Source: Desulfomicrobium sp. UBA5193 (lineage in GTDB: Bacteria > Desulfobacterota > Desulfovibrionia > Desulfovibrionales > Desulfomicrobiaceae). From it: DNA of 64,000 nt. The notes beneath the pieces were generated by a model. It made no database searches. It saw only the letters and a list, made by a program, of their open reading frames with translations, and had not been told where the DNA came from. Every line of letters begins with the position of its first letter. Position 1 is the first letter of the stretch. The stretch spans positions 148,857-212,856 of the forward strand of contig DHWB01000001.1 of the NCBI GenBank assembly GCA_002412965.1. The letters are read 5' to 3'. Shown here in pieces: positions 46,482-54,767 of the stretch. The position numbers and the translations under genes were made by a program.

Positions 46482-48104
46482 CTAGTTGGCGCCCGGCTGT
46501 TTTTCCAGATGGCCCGGGTTGAAGAGATGGCGGTCGCCGGCGGCCGGCGGAGTCCACTGGTAGATCCAGGTTTCGGTCAGGGGCCGCCCGTCGGCCTCCA
46601 GGTAGAGGCGCAGGTTGATGGGCTTCTGCGTGTCGTCCGGCGGCACCACGTCGAACATGCAGCGGAAGCCGTTTATGGCGTGCTGCGGACGGACCGAGGT
46701 GATCTCGATGCGGCCGGCCGAGGTCTCCAGGACGGGCTTGATCTTGGTGTCCTTGCCGATCATGGCCAGGTCGCCGCCGGAGAAGTCCACGGCGAAGCGG
46801 TGGCTGTAGTACTTGCGCAGGACGCCGACCACGCCGCCGAGGCCCGTGAAGGTGTCGACGACCTTGCCGAGTCTGGTCTGGGACGGAGGATTGGTGCCCC
46901 AGTACATGTTGTAGCTGTAAAGGAGCTCCTGCCCGGCCTGGACGGGTTCGGCCGGGTTCCAGAAGGCCACGATGTTGTCGAAGGTCTCGTCGACGTTGGC
47001 GATTTCCACCAGCTGTATCGAGCCCGTGCCCCAGTTGCCGACGGGTTCGATCCACACGCTCGGGCGCTTGTCGTAGAACACGCCGTCATCCTGGTAGTGG
47101 TCGAAGTTCTGGTCGCGCTGGATGAGGCCGAAACCGCGCGGATTGTGGTCCATGTAGGCATTGAAACGCAGGAAGGGCGGGTTGTTCAGCGGTCGCCAGA
47201 TCCACTCGCCGTTGCCGTTGAGCATGGCCAGGCCGTCGGAGTCGTGCATCTCGGGCCGCCAGTCGTGGCCGGTGCGGCGGTCGTTCTCGCCGACCATGAA
47301 CATGCTGGTCAGAGGGGCGATGCCGAGGCGCTCGATGGACTTGCGCGGGTAGACGGCCGCGTCGACCTTCATGGTCAGGGTCTGGCCGGGGCGGATGTCG
47401 AAGCGGTACGCGCCGGTCACGCTGGGCGAGTCCAGCAGAGCGTAGACCGTGGCGGTGTCGCTGCCCTGCCGGGGCTTCTCCAGCCAGAAGTGGGTGAAGG
47501 TCGGGAATTCCTCGTCACGGGGCAGGGCCGTATCCACGGCCAGGCCGCGGGCCGACATGCCGTACTGCATCTCTCCGCCCACGGCGCGGAAGTAGCTGGC
47601 GCCCAGGAAGGCGATCAGGTCGCGGGCCCAGTCGGTGTGGTAGCGGAAGCGGAAGCCGGCGAAGCCGAGGTTCTTGGGCAGATCCTTGCCTTTGACGCCC
47701 GAGGTTCCGTAATTGAAGAGGTCGGGCGTGTAGTCGATTTCTTTGACTTTGCCTTCCTGCAGTTCATAGATGGTGATGGGCGTCTTGAAGAAGAGACCCA
47801 GATGAAAGAGTTCGGCCCGGAAGAGGACGTCGTCTTTCTTCCAGAGGGAGCTGTCCGAGTCGAAGGCCAGCTGCATATAGTTGTCCCAGCTTAAGCTCTT
47901 CAGGGTCTCCGGGATTTCCCCGGCGTGGTTGACGTAGGGCTGGGAGGCCAGGAACTGGGCCCTCCCTTTGAGCCAGGCGTAGTCGAAGTTGGTGCCGCCG
48001 GTGGGGGTGGGCAGGTCCGTGGCCGCCCAGGCGGCCGTGGACATGACAAGAAATGCGCCAAGGAGGAGCTGGCTGAGCAAGGTGGACAGGTGCTGACGCT
48101 TCAT
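46482..48104 (-). CDS. opgG: Glucan biosynthesis protein OpgG (MdoG)
   Basis: Periplasmic protein for synthesis of osmoregulated periplasmic glucans, probably adding branches to the beta-1,2 backbone. The 540-residue protein has a Sec signal peptide (LLLGAFLVMSTAAWA, cleavage near residue 28). It then shows the MdoG domain FDYAWLKGRAQFLASQPYV...NLGFAGFRFRY and FFMVGEND-type segments. A GGAGA lies 11 bases upstream of the ATG. It is the last gene after the YcaO and MoaE-like genes. No opgH glucosyltransferase is in the window, so its partner must be elsewhere. Confidence 0.93.
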   Translation of the reverse strand: MKRQHLSTLLSQLLLGAFLVMSTAAWAATDLPTPTGGTNFDYAWLKGRAQFLASQPYVNHAGEIPETLKSLSWDNYMQLAFDSDSSLWKKDDVLFRAELFHLGLFFKTPITIYELQEGKVKEIDYTPDLFNYGTSGVKGKDLPKNLGFAGFRFRYHTDWARDLIAFLGASYFRAVGGEMQYGMSARGLAVDTALPRDEEFPTFTHFWLEKPRQGSDTATVYALLDSPSVTGAYRFDIRPGQTLTMKVDAAVYPRKSIERLGIAPLTSMFMVGENDRRTGHDWRPEMHDSDGLAMLNGNGEWIWRPLNNPPFLRFNAYMDHNPRGFGLIQRDQNFDHYQDDGVFYDKRPSVWIEPVGNWGTGSIQLVEIANVDETFDNIVAFWNPAEPVQAGQELLYSYNMYWGTNPPSQTRLGKVVDTFTGLGGVVGVLRKYYSHRFAVDFSGGDLAMIGKDTKIKPVLETSAGRIEITSVRPQHAINGFRCMFDVVPPDDTQKPINLRLYLEADGRPLTETWIYQWTPPAAGDRHLFNPGHLEKQPGAN

Positions 48105-48121
48105 AAGTCTATTTTCTCCAT

Positions 48122-48484
48122 TTATTCCGCAAGTTCCTGCTTGGTCACGGCCTCGGACTTGATACGGTCCAGCAGATCGCTCAAGGCAGGCTTTACATTT
48201 TCGCGAATGTCGCCAGCCACGATCAGAAAAAGCAAATCGTCGCCAGCCATGTACTCTCCGCTGTTGGCCTGCGCAACCACCCGGAAGATGCCCGGCCGTG
48301 CTTCGAATTCACTGCGGATGGCCTCGACCTTGTCCTGATCGACCTGGATTTTGACCCGTCCGACCTTGGCCCCGTCCTTGCGCGACCATGCCCGCACGAC
48401 ACCGTTGTGGACCAGTATCATGCCCACGTTCTCCCGAAATCCGGGCTCCTGCTTCAATTCCGCGATCTTTTTGCTGATATCCAT
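48122..48484 (-). CDS. MoaE-like protein (molybdopterin synthase large-subunit fold)
   Basis: A 120-residue protein beginning MDISKKIAELKQEPGF. The core VGMILVHNGVVRAWSR...GDDLLFLIVAGDIRENVKPAL...RIKSEAVTKQE follows the MoaE pattern, with Lys109 and Lys115 at the places of the two active-site lysines of MoaE. It is shorter than E. coli MoaE (150 residues). MoaE takes sulfur from thiocarboxylated MoaD to make molybdopterin; no moaD is nearby. AGGAGG fixes the start, 12 bases after the YcaO stop, so it is co-transcribed with a YcaO gene. It may be the true MoaE or a paralogue in a sulfur-related side pathway. Confidence 0.72.
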   Translation of the reverse strand: MDISKKIAELKQEPGFRENVGMILVHNGVVRAWSRKDGAKVGRVKIQVDQDKVEAIRSEFEARPGIFRVVAQANSGEYMAGDDLLFLIVAGDIRENVKPALSDLLDRIKSEAVTKQELAE

Positions 48485-48496
48485 GGACTCCTCCTT

Positions 48497-50221
48497 TTAG
48501 GCTTCCAGTTCATTCAAATGGGTTCGAGCGAATTCCAGACTCGGGTCGAGCGCAAGCGCCTCGCTGAGGAGTTCCCGCGCTTTTTGGGCGTTGTTCATGA
48601 ATTTATGACACAAACCCAGATTGGCCAGATCCATGGCGGATCCGCTGTCAAGAGCAAGGGCCAGTTCAAAATTGGCGGCGGCTCCGGCGAACTGGCTCTG
48701 TTTGAAATAGGCCACCCCGCGCAGGTTGAAGTATTCCTTGACCTCGGGGCAGTGCTCCACGGCGCGGTCCAGGTGCGGGATCGTTTCGGCCCATAGCCCC
48801 TGCTGGGAGAGGGCGTAGGCCTGATAGAAGGCGGCCAGGCCGCGGTCGTCCTGTTCGGGTTGGAGGGGTTCGGCCTGACCGAACCAGGCCGCGGCCCGGT
48901 CGATCTCGCCTTGGCGCAGGGCTGTCAGGCCCCGGAAAAAGGGCAGGTAGTGGGCGTCCGGATTTATCTCTTCCAGGAGCGAGAAGCCGTCTTCGGCCTG
49001 CTCCGGGTCCATGTCCTCGGCCAGGATGCGGCCGACGAAGAGCCCCAGGGACGCCATGGGCGTGCGCTCCCGGAACAGGAAGCCGGGAATGAAATTGTAG
49101 TTGGCCGGGATGCCCAGGCCCTCCACCGTGGTGTCCACGGAGAAGAAGGTGAACCCCTGCTCCTTCAAGCGCGAGCAAAAGCTCAGCAGCTCCGTGGTGA
49201 TGTCCGTGTCCTGGTTTGACGGCAGGGCATGGATGGACACGCTTGGGCCAGCGGTTAGCCAGTTGAACTGGTCCGGATGGGTGAACTTGGGCAGGCCCGA
49301 GGCTTCGTAATTGCTGCATGTTTCGAAATCCCCGCCGAGCTGGGCGATCTCGGTCAGGGCGCGGATGGCCGCCTTCTGGGGCGAGGAGGCCGTGCCCGCG
49401 GTGAAGACAATTTCGCTCTTTTCGGGGAAGGTGACCGGGTCCATGACCAGGGCCGCAACCGTGGGCATGGGCAGTCCCAGGCTGAAATCCTTCAGCCAGA
49501 CACGCAGGCCGTTCCGGGTGAATTTCTCATGAAGTTCGATCAGGACCGGGTCGGTGAAGGAGGCGGGGTCAATGCTCGGCGTTTCCTGGCGCGTGCGGTC
49601 GATGACGGCGCAGACATGGCGCTCGACCAGTTCGCACCCGCCCTGCAGCATGGACTCCTCCAGCGTGTTGCCGGCGGAAGAGCCGTTGAATTCGTTGAGC
49701 TTCTTGAACCAGTCCAGCGGCGCCATGAAGTCCTGCCCGCCGCCGATGTCCGTGACCGGGGCGAAGCTCCAGGGCACGAGATCAAGGATGCGGGCCGCGT
49801 CTTCTTCGCTGATGCGGTCGGACACGGACTGGATCAGGTAGGAGATGGGCAGGAGCTTCTCTCCGAAAGCTACCTTGGCCTGCGACCAGGTCATGGGCTG
49901 AAAATTTTGCGGGGTGTTCCAGAAGGAAAAGAAGCTGAAGCGCTCCGCGAGTTCCATCAGCGCCGAGGCTTCGGCCTGGGGGCCGGATGCGCCTTTGCCC
50001 ATCTGCTTGCGGGTGGGCATGATTTCGCGGGCGTCTTCGCCGCAGACCGACATGTAGACCGGGATGCCGAGACGTCTGGTGTCGATGCGCCGGGTCTGGG
50101 CCAGGATGCGTTTGCCCGATTGGGACAGCGCCTCGCGCGCCCGGATCACGGTCTCTTCGGGGGTGCAGGTCTTGTCGAGGTCGGTGACGTAGCCTTTGGG
50201 ACAGGGGTGGATCTTGATCAT
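48497..50221 (-). CDS. YcaO-domain protein with C-terminal TPR repeats
   Basis: A 574-residue protein. Residues 60-420 form a YcaO ATP-dependent amide-activating domain, with ASALMELAERFSFF, LEESMLQGGCELVERHVCAVIDR and GTASSPQKAAIRALTEIAQL; residues 430-574 contain TPR repeats. This layout matches E. coli YcaO, which is linked to beta-methylthiolation of ribosomal protein S12 by RimO. Other YcaO enzymes make azolines or thioamides. It heads an operon with a MoaE-like gene and opgG, and is divergent from the HerA-like gene. No RiPP precursor or TfuA partner is visible beside it. Confidence 0.85.
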   Translation of the reverse strand: MIKIHPCPKGYVTDLDKTCTPEETVIRAREALSQSGKRILAQTRRIDTRRLGIPVYMSVCGEDAREIMPTRKQMGKGASGPQAEASALMELAERFSFFSFWNTPQNFQPMTWSQAKVAFGEKLLPISYLIQSVSDRISEEDAARILDLVPWSFAPVTDIGGGQDFMAPLDWFKKLNEFNGSSAGNTLEESMLQGGCELVERHVCAVIDRTRQETPSIDPASFTDPVLIELHEKFTRNGLRVWLKDFSLGLPMPTVAALVMDPVTFPEKSEIVFTAGTASSPQKAAIRALTEIAQLGGDFETCSNYEASGLPKFTHPDQFNWLTAGPSVSIHALPSNQDTDITTELLSFCSRLKEQGFTFFSVDTTVEGLGIPANYNFIPGFLFRERTPMASLGLFVGRILAEDMDPEQAEDGFSLLEEINPDAHYLPFFRGLTALRQGEIDRAAAWFGQAEPLQPEQDDRGLAAFYQAYALSQQGLWAETIPHLDRAVEHCPEVKEYFNLRGVAYFKQSQFAGAAANFELALALDSGSAMDLANLGLCHKFMNNAQKARELLSEALALDPSLEFARTHLNELEA

Positions 50222-50433
50222 ATCAGTCCGAATTGCAATGGGTTGGCGTTGTATCGGGGATCATGTCCTTGTGCTGGGCCGCATGCAGGCCGGGATGCGG
50301 TATCGAGCACGCTTGGCCGGCATTGTTGTGACGAGCCTTTCTTTGTAAGTCAATGGCCTTTGTTTTTTGCGCTCTCTTTGGTACAGACTGCTCGGTACAT
50401 GAACCGCAGGGCGTTTTATCGGGAGGTGCGACA

Positions 50434-51924
50434 ATGGGCGCGGGAGAATTTTTGATAGGCGGCGCAGGCGGTATTGGCGTTCATCAGCTGGGCTCCATGA
50501 GCAACAGGCACGGCCTGGTCGCCGGAGCAACGGGCACGGGCAAGACCGTGACGCTGCAGGTGCTGGCCGAAAGTTTTTCGCGTCTGGGCGTGCCGGTCTT
50601 CGCCGCGGACATCAAGGGCGACCTGTCGGGCATCGCCGCCCCCGGCGCGCCGCACCCGAAAATCGACGAACGTCTGGCCGCCATGCCGGTCGGCGAATTT
50701 TCCTTTCAGGGCTGTCCGGTGGTTTTCTGGGACATCTTCGGCCAGACGGGGCACCCGCTGCGCACGACCATTTCCGAGATGGGTCCGCTGCTGCTGTCTT
50801 CACTCCTGGACCTGAACGAGACCCAAGGCGGCATCCTGCATGCCTGTTTCCGCATCGCCGACGAGCAGGGGCTGCTGCTCCTCGATTTGAAGGACCTGCG
50901 CGCCATGCTCGCCTTCATGGCCGAAAACGCGGCCCAGCTGCAGGGCACCTACGGCAACATCGGAGCTTCCAGCGTGGGCGCCATGCAGCGCCAGCTTCTG
51001 GTGCTGGAGGAGCAGGGCGGGGACGTGTTCTTTGGCGAGCCGGCGCTGGCCTTGAGCGATCTCATGCATGTGGATTTTTCCGGCAACGGGGTCATCTCCC
51101 TGCTCGATGCGACGAGCCTCATGTCCCGCTCTCCCAAGATTTACGCCACCTTTCTGCTGTGGCTGCTCTCCGAACTCTTCGAGCAGCTGCCCGAGGTCGG
51201 GGACCTGGATCTCCCCAAGATGGTTTTTTTCTTCGATGAGGCGCACCTGCTTTTCGACAATGCGCCCAAGGTTCTGATCGACAAGATCGAGCAGGTGGTG
51301 CGCCTGATCCGTTCCAAGGGTGTGGGCATCTATTTTGTCACCCAGAGCCCCTCGGATATTCCGGACAGGATTCTGGGCCAACTGGGGCTCAAGATCCAGC
51401 ACGCGCTGCGTGCCTTCACGCCCAAAGAGCAGAAGGCGGTACGCACCGTGGCCGAGAGTTTCCGGCCCAACCCGCAGCTCGATACGGCGGTGGTCATCAC
51501 CGAGCTTGGAGTGGGCGAGGCGCTTGTCTCCACCCTGGACGCCAAAGGCCGGCCGGGGGTGGTCGAGCGGGTGCTCGTCCGCCCTCCGCAATCGAAAATC
51601 GGCCCCCTGCCCCCGCAGGAGCGGGAGCGGATCATGGCGCGTTCACCCTTGAAGGGCCGCTACGAGGCCGCGCTGGACCGGGATTCGGCTTTTGAACGGC
51701 TGCAGGCCAGGACGCGGGAGGCGCTTGAGGCTGCGCGGGATGAGTCGCAAGAGAAAAAAAGCGCCGCCGGGGCCGGCGGCGGATTGGACTGGCTCGGGGG
51801 ATCGAGCCGCAGACAGGGCGTGGCCGAGGCGCTGGTCAAAAGCACTGTGCGCACGATCGGCAGCCAGCTTGGCCGCCAGATCATCCGCGGAGTGCTCGGC
51901 TCTCTTTTCGGCGGACGGAAATAG
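50434..51924 (+). CDS. HerA-like ATPase (DUF853/YjgR type)
   Basis: A 496-residue P-loop ATPase of the FtsK/HerA group. It begins GEFLIGGAGGIGVHQLGSMSNRHGLVAGATGTGKT (Walker A near residue 33). It continues with ADIKGDLSGIAAPG, the Walker B segment MVFFFDEAHLLFDNAP and VYFVTQSPSDIPD-type sensor residues. The C-terminus is Gly-rich and ends IIRGVLGSLFGGRK, typical of the family. GGGAGG at 50421-50426 fixes the start over a longer frame to 50353. The precise role (DNA translocation or remodelling) is unknown. No NurA-type nuclease is adjacent. Confidence 0.88.
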   Translation: MGAGEFLIGGAGGIGVHQLGSMSNRHGLVAGATGTGKTVTLQVLAESFSRLGVPVFAADIKGDLSGIAAPGAPHPKIDERLAAMPVGEFSFQGCPVVFWDIFGQTGHPLRTTISEMGPLLLSSLLDLNETQGGILHACFRIADEQGLLLLDLKDLRAMLAFMAENAAQLQGTYGNIGASSVGAMQRQLLVLEEQGGDVFFGEPALALSDLMHVDFSGNGVISLLDATSLMSRSPKIYATFLLWLLSELFEQLPEVGDLDLPKMVFFFDEAHLLFDNAPKVLIDKIEQVVRLIRSKGVGIYFVTQSPSDIPDRILGQLGLKIQHALRAFTPKEQKAVRTVAESFRPNPQLDTAVVITELGVGEALVSTLDAKGRPGVVERVLVRPPQSKIGPLPPQERERIMARSPLKGRYEAALDRDSAFERLQARTREALEAARDESQEKKSAAGAGGGLDWLGGSSRRQGVAEALVKSTVRTIGSQLGRQIIRGVLGSLFGGRK

Positions 51925-51978
51925 CGGCTTCATTTGTTGGCGTGCCTGCGGCCATGACATGGAAAATATCAGATATGC

Positions 51979-52281
51979 ATGGGGCACGTGCAGTGCGATT
52001 CCGACGGGCTTGAGGCCGTGAATTTGTGCAAGGCGGGTGAGTTTGACTGTATTCGTGGTGTGCAGATGCCAATAATGAGCGGAGACCGGGCCTTGAAGGA
52101 AATACGTGTCGTCGGGAAAAGGCATGTGCCGGTCATGGCCATGACGGCCTATGCCCTGCCAGGGGACCGGGCTCGTTTTTTGGACGCTGGCTTTGACGGC
52201 AACCTGCCCAAACCCATGATGGGGCCGAATCTTGTCGCGGTGCTGCGCTCCGTGGCGAGTCCTGACGGGGAAAGGGGATGA
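51979..52281 (+). pseudogene. Receiver-domain relic
   Basis: A 100-codon frame resembles the last two-thirds of a response-regulator receiver (DGLEAVNLCKAGEFDCI, QMPIMSGDRALKEIR, VPVMAMTAYALPGDRARFLDAGFDGNLPKP). The N-terminal acidic pocket is absent. The position of the phosphorylated Asp before VQMP is Gly, so it cannot signal. It has no ribosome site. It looks like the leftover C-terminus of a hybrid histidine kinase whose other parts have been lost. Confidence 0.6.
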
Positions 52282-52293
52282 GGGGTGACAGAT

Positions 52294-52320
52294 AAAAAAA
52301 GGCCGGATATACCGGCCTTT
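52294..52320 (-). terminator. Terminator after tRNA-Gly 1
   Basis: On the minus strand, stem AAAGGCCGG/CCGGCCTTT (52320-52312 with 52306-52298) and a seven-T run lie ten bases past the tRNA end. Confidence 0.85.
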
Positions 52321-52329
52321 CATTTTTTG

Positions 52330-52404
<75 letters not shown>

Positions 52405-52474
52405 ATTCGAAGTGAGGCTGTCCTAATCAGAAGACCAGCGCGAAGCAAGCATTTTTTGAGCGTCGGTTCATCCG

Positions 52475-52501
52475 AAAAAAAAGGCCGGTCTGGGACCGGC
52501 C
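52475..52501 (-). terminator. Terminator after tRNA-Gly 2
   Basis: Minus-strand stem GGCCGGT/ACCGGCC (52501-52495 with 52489-52483) is followed by eight T residues. It resembles the terminator of the other copy, so tRNA and terminator were probably duplicated together. Confidence 0.85.
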
Positions 52502-52508
52502 GGGAATT

Positions 52509-52583
<75 letters not shown>

Positions 52584-52599
52584 TCAACGAGGAGTCGTG

Positions 52600-52626
52600 T
52601 TTATAAAGGCCGGTGCTGCCTGTCAA
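52600..52626 (-). promoter_or_regulatory. Promoter for tRNA-Gly 2
   Basis: On the minus strand, TTGACA (52626-52621) and TATAAA (52605-52600) have a 15-base spacer. The predicted start lies about ten bases before the tRNA. Confidence 0.6.
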
Positions 52627-52774
52627 TCAAAAAATCAGTTTTTTTCTTTCCGATTGCACGCGGGAAAGGAGGCCGCGTGCGGGTTCACCTTCAGCACGGG
52701 GCGGGGCTTTACTTTTTGCTGTTCAATGAATAGATACACTCTCCCGAAGTAACTGGCCCGCAGGAGGAAGTACT

Positions 52775-53137
52775 ATGGAAGCCAAGGACCTTGAGTTCTT
52801 CAGAGACTATTTGACGCAGATGATTGACGATATTCAGCGACAGGGTGAGGCGACCATCGAAGAAATGTCGGACAACGTGGAATACTATTCCGATCCCGCC
52901 GACAGGGCTTCCGCCGAGTCCGACCGGACTTTCACCCTGCGGTTGCGCGACCGGGACCGAAAGCTGATCAAGAAGATCAACGAGGCCCTGGACCGGATTG
53001 AGGATGGCTCCTTTGGCGTGTGCGAGGATTGTGACGAAGAGATCGGAATCCCGCGTCTCAAGGCCCGTCCGATGACCACCTTGTGCATCGAGTGCAAGAG
53101 CCGTAGAGAAGAGGAAGAGCGGCTGCGCGGTGACTAG
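52775..53137 (+). CDS. dksA: DksA/TraR-family transcription factor
   Basis: A 120-residue RNA polymerase secondary-channel protein. It has a long coiled coil whose tip carries the DxxDxA motif (DPADRAS) needed for activity in DksA. It is followed by a four-cysteine zinc finger (CEDC...CIEC). It is shorter than E. coli DksA (151 residues) but keeps all key parts, so a role in the ppGpp stringent response is likely. AGGAGG lies upstream. A strong terminator follows. Confidence 0.9.
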   Translation: MEAKDLEFFRDYLTQMIDDIQRQGEATIEEMSDNVEYYSDPADRASAESDRTFTLRLRDRDRKLIKKINEALDRIEDGSFGVCEDCDEEIGIPRLKARPMTTLCIECKSRREEEERLRGD

Positions 53138-53165
53138 AACACCGTAGAGGCTGCTGACCATCAAG

Positions 53166-53195
53166 GCGCGTACCGTTGCGGGACGCGCTTTTTTT
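53166..53195 (+). terminator. Terminator after dksA
   Basis: Stem GCGCGT/ACGCGC (53166-53171 with 53183-53188) is followed by seven T residues. Confidence 0.85.
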
Positions 53196-53208
53196 ATGGG
53201 GATCGTTC

Positions 53209-54705
53209 ATGGACGCCAGCGTTTTTTGCTTCGTGGCCCGGGAATTGGCCACTCGCATCCGGGGCATGCGCGTAGAAAAGGTCTTTGCGCCCCTGCCCGA
53301 AACCTGGACCATAGGCTTTGGCCGGGCCGGGTATCTTGTCCTGTGCACCGGCAAGCCCACTCCGTTCATCTATCTTTCCGCCCACAAGCCGGAGAACCCG
53401 CAAAATCCGGCAGGCCGAGCCATGTGGCTGCGCAAGCGTCTGCGCGACAGGCGCGTCCTTGATTTGATTTCGGACTGGCCACGGCGGCGGCTGGCTCTTG
53501 AACTCTCCGCGGGCGAAGGGCGATGGCTGATCCTCGATCTTGCCGCCGAACCGCTGCTGACCGATTCCCTTGCCCCCGAATTCGGGGTGGAGCCCCTCTG
53601 GCCGGACTTGGGACGGATCTTGAGCGAGGATGGACTTTGGAGGGAGTATCCCCAGCTGACTCCGCCCTTGCGGCACCATCTCAGCTCGGTTTCACCGGAT
53701 GCGGCCGAGTCGCTGCTCCAGAGCATCAAGACCGGGACGGTACGCACCTTTTATCACGGCCTGGACCATCGGGGCAGGGCGCAGGTGAGGCTCTGGCCGC
53801 TGGACGGCGCAACTGACTGCGAGAGCGTCCTCGAAGCCGCAGAAAAGGCCCACGGACAGACCCTGGCGGCGCGGGCGCTTGAACATGCCGGGACGGACGG
53901 GGCGGCTGCGCGCAACATTCGCCGCATCGAACGCGCCCTGGCCAGGGTCGAGCAGGATCAGGCCCGCCTGCTGGACATGTCCGACCAGCGCCGTGGCGGC
54001 CTGCTTCTGCAGGCCAATCTGCATCGCCTGGACAAGAACGTCCGCATGGGAACGGTCCTCGTCTCGGACGAAACGGGGGAAGAGGTGGCGCTGGCCTTGG
54101 ATCCGGGGTTGACGGTGCGGGAAAACATGGCCCGCATTTTTGCCCGCGCGGCCAAGGGCGAACGGGGGCTCGGCATTGTCGCGGCGCGCGGCCAGGCCTT
54201 GCGGAGGGAGCTGGCGGCAGCCCGCGATGGCCGCGCGCAGCCCGCGTCGCTGCCCGGCGTTGCGGCGCGGACTCCGGCGGCGAGCCCTCTGCCGGCCAAA
54301 TACCGCAAGCTCAAGGTTGCACTCTACCGCTCGTCCGACGGGTACCTCATCATTCGCGGCCGCAGCGCCCAGGCCAATCATCAGCTCCTGACCCAGGCCG
54401 CGAGCCCCTTCGATTACTGGCTGCACGCCCACGGCGGACCCGGCGCCCATGTCATCGTCAAACGCGATTATCCGACCCAGGAATTACCCGAGCAGACCAT
54501 CCAGGAGGCCGCTGCCTTGGCGGCGCTGGCCAGTCATCTGAAAATGGCGGACCGGGGGGACGTGCTCCTGTGTCTGGTCAAGGACGTGCGACCCATCAAG
54601 GGCGCGGCCCTGGGGATGGTCGGGGTGGACAAGGTGCTGCGCATGGTGCGGCCGTCCATCGATCCTGGCCTTGAAGAGAATCTTCGTTTCGAAACGGAAC
54701 GCTGA
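53209..54705 (+). CDS. NFACT-family protein (RqcH/FbpA-like)
   Basis: A 498-residue protein. Residues 1-200 form the NFACT-N domain (MDASVFCFVARELATRIRGMRVEKVF), then comes a coiled coil. Residues 380-495 form the NFACT-R (DUF814) domain, with FDYWLHAHGGPGAHVIVKRD and KMADRGDVLLCLVKDVRPIKGAALGMV. Family members bind stalled 50S-peptidyl-tRNA and add alanine tails for ribosome rescue. The spot where RqcH has its Asp-Arg pair reads as Arg-Arg here (WPRRRLALEL), by eye, so tailing activity is uncertain. The start is ATG 53209, right after the dksA terminator. Confidence 0.85.
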   Translation: MDASVFCFVARELATRIRGMRVEKVFAPLPETWTIGFGRAGYLVLCTGKPTPFIYLSAHKPENPQNPAGRAMWLRKRLRDRRVLDLISDWPRRRLALELSAGEGRWLILDLAAEPLLTDSLAPEFGVEPLWPDLGRILSEDGLWREYPQLTPPLRHHLSSVSPDAAESLLQSIKTGTVRTFYHGLDHRGRAQVRLWPLDGATDCESVLEAAEKAHGQTLAARALEHAGTDGAAARNIRRIERALARVEQDQARLLDMSDQRRGGLLLQANLHRLDKNVRMGTVLVSDETGEEVALALDPGLTVRENMARIFARAAKGERGLGIVAARGQALRRELAAARDGRAQPASLPGVAARTPAASPLPAKYRKLKVALYRSSDGYLIIRGRSAQANHQLLTQAASPFDYWLHAHGGPGAHVIVKRDYPTQELPEQTIQEAAALAALASHLKMADRGDVLLCLVKDVRPIKGAALGMVGVDKVLRMVRPSIDPGLEENLRFETER

Positions 54706-54767
54706 CTTTACATCCTGCTCCGCTCGACATATTTCTTGCGCCCACAATCTGAGCGAGAGGTACATCC

